A DNA stretch of 23,751 nt, from assembly GCA_010279815.1 (NCBI GenBank), contig QEOQ01000353.1:574358-598108 (forward strand), in the 5' to 3' direction. The translations under genes were made by a program, and so were the position numbers. The DNA comes from Brachionus plicatilis. Lineage: Eukaryota; Rotifera; Eurotatoria; Ploima; Brachionidae. Positions 17,762 through 23,751 of this stretch are shown piece by piece. The notes beneath the pieces were generated by a model. It was not told the origin of the DNA. It saw nothing but the letters and a program-made list of their open reading frames with translations, and ran no database searches. Each line of letters starts with the position of its first letter. The first letter of the stretch is position 1.

Positions 17762-17965
17762 AGACATAAATTTTTTAAGACTTGAATTTCAAAATATTTT
17801 CAGTTGACACAATATTAAGTTACTCAAAAAAGATTTTGGAACTGTTCTATAAGATTCGAATTTTAGAATGAATTGCTTAAATAATTAGTGTAATTTTTAA
17901 TAAGAAAAATATTAACTTTTTTTAAATATTATGCAGGATTTTTATTAACAAAATATTTTATCAAC
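17762..17965 (+). repeat. Dispersed repeat, inverted partner at 23516-23685
   Basis: The stretch from gacttgaatttcaaaatatt through ttactcaaaaaagattttgg to atgcaggatttttatt matches the reverse complement of 23516-23685 at roughly 80% identity over ~190 bp. No coding content; probably copies of one non-autonomous element. Confidence 0.7.
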
Positions 17966-17995
17966 AAAGATTATTTATTGATATATTTTTATTTT

Positions 17996-18176
17996 TTGCT
18001 TTACTTTTACGATTCATTTTTATTTTTGCTTTACTTTTGCGATTCAATAATTTTTATTTTTAAGAAAAAATAAGTGAAATAAAAATCAAACAGCTTATAA
18101 AATAGGCAATGAAAATGGTCATATAAGGCTATACTCTAATTTTTGTTTTTTTAGTTTGCCAATTTTAACATAAATA
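17996..18176 (+). repeat. Dispersed repeat, copy B, first part
   Basis: It matches copy A from ttttcgattcattttta through aatggtcatat to acataaaTA, where an 85-bp MITE is inserted. Confidence 0.66.
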
Positions 18177-18261
18177 CGGTAATTATCCGAATTTAGTGAC
18201 ATGTCACTATAGAATCTTTTAAATGTTATAACAGCGTGTCACTCAATTCGGATGATTACGT
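18177..18261. mobile_element. 85-bp MITE with TA target duplication
   Basis: The ends are CGGTAATTATCCGAATTTAG and, in reverse complement, ACGTAATCATCCGAATTGAG, about 25-28 bp of imperfect TIR, flanked by TA on both sides (18175-18176, 18262-18263). Copy A of the surrounding repeat has the empty site acataaaTAtttt at the same place, which confirms a TA-duplicating insertion. No coding capacity. A Tc1/mariner or related family is likely from the TA. Confidence 0.78.
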
Positions 18262-18263
18262 TA

Positions 18264-18747
18264 TTTTAAAACGAAATGTGAAGATTTTATTTATTATTAT
18301 GTTGTACAAGATCAACTCAAAACTGTGTTGGATCGAAAAACCGTTTCTCAAAAAAATACTGGATTAAAATAAAAAGAGAATATTTATTTTGTTTTGTTTT
18401 AAAAACAAAATTCTTAACTTTCATATTTTTTTATTAAGGTAAAGAAATAATTTTTGAAAAAGATCTTATTTTTTATTTAATTTTTATTATTTTGAATCGA
18501 TATGACTTATATTTAAAGAGTTCATTTTTGAATTGTTATGTTTCTGAAATGACTTTTAAAAAAAATTAAATATTTTTTTGAAATAAATATTTTTAAAAGT
18601 ATTTTCACAATATCATTCAGTTTTTCTGTTTCTAAAGTATCCCGTGAAATCAATACATTATGCGAATAAATTTTTATTCAAATTAAAGAAAAATAAAGAT
18701 TCTTTTGAGAAAAAGGTTGATTATCTTTAAAATTTGAAAAAGAAAAG
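18264..18747. other. AT-rich insert separating the two parts of repeat copy B
   Basis: About 480 bp absent from copy A. I see no gene, no clear ends and no target duplication. Confidence 0.4.
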
Positions 18748-18810
18748 TCCAGACTTGTCCAAATTCAGGGAAAAAAATCCGAAAAATTTTGACACAACTA
18801 ATGACCGACA
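18748..18810 (+). repeat. Dispersed repeat, copy B, last part
   Basis: cagacttgtccaaattcagg...aatccgaaaaa...actaatgaccgacaa matches 17692-17752 in copy A almost base for base. Confidence 0.72.
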
Positions 18811-18811
18811 A

Positions 18812-18920
18812 CTCAAGTCAAAGTCTGACTTTGACTTGAGTTCAAAATAATTTCAAAGTCAAAGTCTGACTTTGACTTGAGTCTAAAATAATTTCAAAGT
18901 CAAAGTCTGACTTTGACTTG
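18812..18920. repeat. 41-bp tandem array of perfect palindromes
   Basis: The core AAGTCAAAGTC-T-GACTTTGACTT is a perfect odd-centred palindrome. It occurs three times with centres spaced 41 bp apart (ctgacttt at 18825, 18866, 18907). The first copy extends to a 29-bp palindrome starting CTCAAGTCAAAGTC. The spacer is CAAAATAATTTC or CTAAAATAATTTC. The array ends within a base or two of the 5' truncation point of the LINE. Confidence 0.88.
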
Positions 18921-20233
18921 GCCGCATCCAACTTGGTTGACTTCGCTGTATCACTCACGTCGGTACCATGCAAGGTACTTGAGTCGCTCATTAAGGACTA
19001 CGTTGTCAAGCATCTCGACAAACACAATCTCATTTCTGAGAAACAGCACGGTTTTGTGGCGCACAAGGCATGTGTGACTAATCTACTTGAGACAGTCGAT
19101 TTCTTGACGGATTGCATGAGTCGTAAGCTACCAACTGACGTCATCTATCTCGATTTTGAGAAGGCGTTCGATAAGGTGTCACATGAGTTGCTACTCATCA
19201 AACTGGCTGCGTATGGTCTTCCCGTTCTGATCATCAAATGGATACGTGCCTTCTTGAGTGATCGTAAGCAGCGGGTTGTTGTTGGCGATGTAGTGTCGGA
19301 TTGGATACCGGCGACTAGTGGCGTTCCCCAAGGGTCAGTCCTGGGCCCTCTTCTCTTTGTCATTTTTATAAATGACATGCCGGAAGTATGCAGCTCTATT
19401 TGTAAACTATTGCGGATGATAGTAAGCTCTTGAAGGCAGTTCAACGTGATGAGGACATAGTTAATTTTCAAAGAGATCTCGACAACTTGTTAGAATGGTC
19501 AATTATGTGGCAAACAAGTTTCAATGAAGAAAAGTGCGTTGTTATGCATCTTGGTGCCAACAACAAGTGCAATGACTACCATCTAGGAAACCAAGTACTG
19601 GTAAAGACCAAGCAAGAACGCGATCTTGGCATCATTATCACCAGTGATCTCAAACCGGGTGAGCAAGCTAAACGTGCGGCGGCAAGAGCAACGATGATGG
19701 CATGTCGCATCAAGAACACCTTAAACCACTTCTCACAGTACTTGGTCAATTTGCTCTATAAATCGTTCGTTCGACCTCACCTTGAGTTTGCCGTAGCAGC
19801 CTGGAACCCGTACCGACGTGGTGACATTGACGTACTCGAAAAGGTCCAGAGGAGGTTCTCCAAGCTTGTGCCAGAGCTCAAATCGAAGCCGTACGTGGAG
19901 AGAAGAGAGGCCCTCGGATGGACGACACTTGAAGACCGACGTAAACGCGGCGATCTCATCCAGCTCCATAAGATTCAGCATGGACACGACCGATTACATT
20001 TCGTAAATGGCATCCAAATGTTGGCATCAAATGGACTGGACAGTCCAGCGGGTCGTACCAGAAATAATCATCTTGCCATAGAGAGGCAGCTGGTAAGAAG
20101 TTGCGGTGTTCGTCATAATTTTTTCGTTAACCGTACAGCCGGATATTGGAATTCACTTGATCTAGAGACAAGGATTACCGTAAACACAAACAAGTTTAAA
20201 AACAGAATAGACAAATTACTCAAAACTTTTTGA
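18921..20233 (+). pseudogene. LINE reverse transcriptase, frameshifted at the FADD box
   Basis: The first frame reads [39 protein letters not shown] (catalytic block A Asp) and [20 protein letters not shown], then goes off frame at 19408-19412. Adding a single base to ctattgcgg restores the F-A-D-D-S-K-L catalytic box, and the second frame continues [11 protein letters not shown] to the TGA ending 20233. The C-terminal extension (LYKSFVRPHLEFAVAAWNPY, VQRRFSKLVPEL, RRKRGDLIQLHKIQHG) is typical of CR1/jockey-group proteins. With no 5' half and the shift in the active site, it cannot encode an active polymerase. Confidence 0.88.
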
Positions 20234-20494
20234 AATAAGAATAATTAAATTTTTATTAACATAATCTTTTAAGACATATCTTAAAATCAGACAGCTACCA
20301 TAGCTAGGCTAGATATAGCATTGCTCCGCAGTTAGTCTGATTAAGCTTTTATTATTATCATAATTATTATTTTACCTATCTTTATTTTCTATATATTGCT
20401 AATAAACTGGTCGTAGGCTATTATAGCAGGACGTCTACTGTCGTCACTGCTTGAGGAACTTAGTTCCTCAATAGCATTAATACTACTACTACTA
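18921..20494 (+). mobile_element. 5'-truncated CR1/jockey-type LINE
   Basis: GC-richer than its flanks and beginning abruptly after a palindromic array, it holds the second half of a reverse transcriptase and the C-terminal extension. These are followed by a 3' UTR with a perfect hairpin (GAGGAACT-T-AGTTCCTC, 20453-20469) and a terminal (TAC)n-type tail tactactactactaaaa. No endonuclease domain remains. The tail differs from the (TTA)n of the LINE at 3541-4023, so two families are present. Confidence 0.84.
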
Positions 20495-22560
20495 AAAAGT
20501 AAAGATTTTTTTATATTCATTAATTATCCATTTTTTATATACACTTTTTATCACTAGAATATCTCTATTTTTTCTTCAAAATAGGTCAAATTGTAAAGAT
20601 TTTTTAAAGAATCTATAAAGAAACTACAAAAAATCTAAAAAAGTGTGACTGGGTAGCCAGTCAACTAAATTTTAAGGGACCTTTAAAGAAATTTGTTGAG
20701 TTTTGTTAGAGTTTATTGTACATTTTTCTCAAAAACAATTTTTAAAATTAATTTTATTTTTCTAAAATAATAGTCTTCAATTTTTTTTTCAATTTAGATC
20801 AATTAGTCGTAAATTTTTATTTATTAAGGCCAATAAACATGATTTTATGCTTCAAAAAATTGAATTTTCAAGTACTAATATAGCAAAGATGAAAAATATG
20901 ATCCCCACTATGAAAAACAAAACTTAGAATTTAAAAAAAAAATTTAATTTAAGAGTAATTAGGTTATTATTATTATTATTATAATTATTATTATTATTTA
21001 TTGATAAGTTCTAAGTTACATTGACAAAATAAAAAAATAAATAAAGAAGTGAATTAAAAAGTTATTCGTATTTGAATTTTAGAAAATAGAATTAGTTTAT
21101 AATTTAATTATTGAAATTACAAAACACAAAATGCCAAAAAGAAATTTTTAATAGATTATTTAGAACTTTGTACCAGTAAATAAGATCCTTTGTTCTAAAC
21201 TTTGACTTATTTTGTGTGTAACTAAAAAACTTCACTGAGTCTACAATACCAGAGATGGTATTCTTGAAACTGAACTCAATTAGAGTTTTAACAATTTTGA
21301 GTTCAAAGTCTAAGCAGGGTCATTCGTTTTAACAATAGACGTTAAATTGAATGATATTATTTTTAGTGTTGCGAATTTAAATTTGAAAAGTCGACTATAT
21401 TTCTTCGAAACCGACTAAAAATCAACAAATTTAAAATTATAGTCGACTTTTATTTCGATTTTAGAAGAAAAAGAAATGGCTTTGATAAAATCCAGAGTTG
21501 TTTTAAAGTCCCAAAAAAAGTCCAAATCCAGGCTTTTTTTTCAAATGTTCTAGATCAGGCTTCAATTAAAAAATTTATATACACTGGGGTTGTCTAATGC
21601 AAATAGATTTGCCATATTTCAGAATTTTCTTGCAATTTTAGCATAAAAGTCTTCAAAATTATTCTACAGTATTCAAAATTTTAAAGCCCAGGCTTGGATT
21701 TTTGAAAAAATAATTAACAAATAAAAGTCCAGACTTGGACTTGTGACTTTTAAGCAACTCAAATAATTCAGAGTTATTTAAGTCACAAGCCTCAAGACAG
21801 GTTCCTGGAACGGAAGATAATTCATGTTGCCGGAATATAAAAAAATTTTAAAAGGTAAACAATTCACGTGATTTATTTATTTATTACTAATATTCATTTA
21901 AAATAATTATATAAAAGATAAAATGCCTTCAGAGTCAAAAAAAAGCCCGTGATTTGAAAATGTTTTAAGATCGAAACAGAAAATTATGTCTGTTAAGTCT
22001 TGGAAGAAAATTAATTACCAAATTAAAGAAAAATATATACACTAGGCTGTTGATTGTTAGTTAATTATTTGACTATATTATATGATTTTTTTGTGAACTA
22101 TTAAAATTTATTTTTAAAACACAAAAAATATAGTTGTGAATAAATAAATAAATTTTTGAATAAAAGAATAAATTTTATTGAGAAAAATGTTCGATTAAGT
22201 CGACTAAAAGTCGATTCTCTGAAAATCGATTTGTCGAAAAGTCGACTTTTGTGGAGTCGATTCAGAACACTTATTATTTTTAATAGCGAGAATGTAAGAT
22301 CTGTATTGAAAAGATCTAATAAATTAAGCTAATGCTCCAGTTTAAAAAAAAAAAAACTCATAAGAATTGATATCCTGCTATTTCTTCTTTCTTTCCTGAA
22401 CTGATCAATACTTAAACATTTTGTAAATGTCATTACTTACAATTAGTCTATTTGAAAGCTTGCTTAAGCACATGCTCTAGAGTATTTTACAGAGAATTTA
22501 GAGAAAATGGAGAGATTTTTTTATCTATATAAATATCTCTATTTTTACTTCAAAATACTT
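20495..22560. other. AT-rich spacer with degenerate short repeats
   Basis: No gene supported. Contents: a TTA/ATT microsatellite at about 20963-21000; scattered AAGTC/GACTT and GTCGACTT motifs, often paired head to head (about 21390-21450, 21725-21790, 22197-22262); and a tandem actattatgagattt motif beginning near 22567. The composition resembles worn non-autonomous elements. Confidence 0.5.
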
Positions 22561-22590
22561 TACTTTTACTATTATGAGATTTTAGATATT

Positions 22591-22838
22591 AGAAAGTATA
22601 CTATTATGAGATTTCTCCAAAAAAAAAAGGCTAATAGTCTCAAAAAGCGGTAAGATTATTGCTTCTTAACATAAAAGATAGCTAATAAATATAAAAGTGG
22701 TATAAACAGAGACAGCTACTGTTAATTATAATTATAATAGTTAATAATAGTAAAAAAGGTTAAGAAGCAGTTATCTTACCGCTGTATGAGACTATTAGCC
22801 TTTTTTTTTTGGAGAAATCTCATAATAGGATACTTTCT
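22591..22838. repeat. Long hairpin: 80-bp arms, 88-bp loop
   Basis: Arms 22591-22670 and 22759-22838 are reverse complements with about 5 mismatches in 80 and no gaps. The right arm overlaps the 3' end of the Tc1-like transposase frame, so the left arm looks like an inverted duplicate of transposon DNA. A transcript through it would fold into a long stem. Confidence 0.86.
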
Positions 22839-23105
22839 TATCCTAACCGTTTGGGTCTTAGAATTAAAATCAGTGTAAAGTTTTTGATAACTAGATGAAG
22901 GATATTTTCTAATCTCTCTAAAAATGTAACTTTCATCCCTTAAAGTTAGCTTCCGAGGTCTACCAGAACGGCTTCGATAAGAGACAGTACCAGTCTCTTC
23001 ATATCGTTTCTTAGTTGAAGAGACACATTTTGAAGATACACCTAACAACTTGGCTATTTCGTTTTGCTTTTTATCTCAAATTTTAGCAGACCCACAATCT
23101 ACCAT
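22776..23105 (-). pseudogene. Tc1/mariner-type transposase, N-terminal DNA-binding part only
   Basis: From an ATG at 23103-23105 the frame reads MVDCGSAKI, meets TGA at 23076-23078, and continues in frame as DKKQNEIAKLLGVSSKCVSS, then RYEETGTVSYRSRSGRPRKL. This is a paired-like helix-turn-helix followed by the GRPRK hook typical of Tc1-like transposases. Family similarity fades after about RKYPSSSYQKLYTDFNSK, where the frame runs into the hairpin arm, so no DDE catalytic domain remains. A short stem (CCCACAAT/ATTGTGGG, 23091-23114) surrounds the start codon. Confidence 0.72.
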
Positions 23106-23515
23106 TATTGTGGGCTAGACACGTTTTTTTCACTCATTTTTTGCCAAATTAAAGATTTTTGGTAATGTTATTTACAGACCAAGTGAGGAGTTGGAGAGTT
23201 TTTTAATTGAACAGTTAAAGAGCAAAATTTAGTCAAAATTAAAAGTTATTTAAGAATCAATCATAAAGGTGTGAAAAAAGGTAGCAATGGTTGCTAAAAC
23301 TTTTGGATTACCCGAATTTCTAAACTTTTGCACCGACTTTTATTTTTTATTTTTTAGAGGAAGTTTTTTCATTATAAATATTTAAAAGTTGATTATATTG
23401 GTAGAAAATTTTATTTTGTATTTTATTCTAAAGAAGCTTTGGCTCGAAACTAAAAAAAAAATAAAATTGATCTTATGCACAACGAATCTTTCCGGATAAA
23501 ATATTTTGATCATAA
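23106..23515. other. Upstream flank of the Tc1-like remnant
   Basis: AT-rich, with no open frame of note. A TTTTATTCTAAAGAAGCTTTGGCTCGAAAC stretch near 23430 resembles shorter sequences near 9640 and 17430 (TCTGAAGAAG...), perhaps another dispersed repeat. I could not find convincing terminal repeats for the Tc1 element. Confidence 0.4.
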
Positions 23516-23685
23516 AAAATCCTGCAAAATATTTTAGAAAAGTTAATATTTTTCCTAACAAAATTACTCTAATTTACTAAATTATTTTTTCTAAAATTCG
23601 AATCTTATAGAACAGTATCAAAATCTTTTTTGAGTAACTTTATGTTGTGTCACCTGCAAATATTTTGAAATTCAAGTCTTTTAAA
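23516..23685 (-). repeat. Dispersed repeat, inverted partner of 17762-17965
   Basis: The reverse complement reproduces gacttgaatttcaaaatatt, ttactcaaaaaagattttg, actgttctataagattcgaa and tgcaggatttttta in the same order as 17762-17965. Confidence 0.7.
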
Positions 23686-23751
23686 AAAAATTAGTGATGA
23701 AATCGAATTTTTTTTTTATTAGAAAATTGAAACTTGAATAAAAAATTATTC

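Noticed and set aside
18812..18920. CRISPR-like array
   Set aside because: Only three palindromic units with near-identical spacers in eukaryotic-type DNA; it is a plain tandem repeat.
19145..19987. Minus-strand and alternate plus-strand frames in the LINE
   Set aside because: Shadows of the reverse transcriptase coding sequence.
20963..21000. TTA microsatellite as the tail of a third LINE
   Set aside because: No LINE coding or 3' UTR sequence precedes it on either strand; simple microsatellite.

Overview
The window reads as nuclear DNA of a small-bodied invertebrate animal. The host genes are animal families (TSG101, taxilin, a C/EBP-like bZIP factor, methionine synthase reductase). Where introns are visible they are tiny (52-72 bp, GT-AG). 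Intergenic DNA is extremely AT-rich, and fragments of LINE, Helitron, MULE, Tc1-like and TIR-only elements lie between genes. A monogonont rotifer such as Brachionus would fit, but that is inference from gene style and repeat content, not something the sequence proves.

All host genes are on the minus strand. In transcription order they are: the FAD/NADPH half of a methionine synthase reductase (14525-15775); a two-exon bZIP protein (12623-13153); a seven-exon taxilin (10136-11640); a two-exon chimeric gene (5474-6357); and an intact single-exon TSG101 (188-1402).

The central result is the chimera. Its first ~187 residues are a copy of the TSG101 UEV domain. Its last ~80 residues, including the intron between them, are a copy of the 3' end of taxilin. 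It lies exactly between the two parents in the same orientation. That is the product expected from one tandem duplication with breakpoints inside taxilin exon 6 and inside the TSG101 proline-rich region: both parents stay intact and a new in-frame fusion forms at the junction. Flanking DNA on both sides of the chimera also matches the parents' flanks. A ~360 bp tract in the UEV core is ~97% identical to TSG101 while the DNA on both sides of it is ~18-27% diverged, which suggests later gene conversion.

The rest is mobile DNA. At 1600-4275 there are inverted TCATCAAA-rich arms enclosing a Helitron-type helicase remnant and a LINE 3' end. At 6424-8107 there is a TA-flanked element with 258-bp, >99% identical TIRs, invaded by a 915-bp MULE derivative with a 9-bp target duplication. 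At 8442-8800 there is a fold-back element. At 17500-18920 there are direct repeats, an 85-bp MITE with its empty site preserved, and a palindromic 41-bp tandem array. At 18921-20494 there is a 5'-truncated LINE whose reverse transcriptase is frameshifted at the catalytic FADD motif. At 22591-23105 there is a Tc1-like transposase remnant joined to an 80-bp-arm hairpin. The long stretches 4024-5040, 13154-14524, 15880-17500 and 20495-22560 hold no gene I can support. No rRNA, tRNA or CRISPR array was seen.
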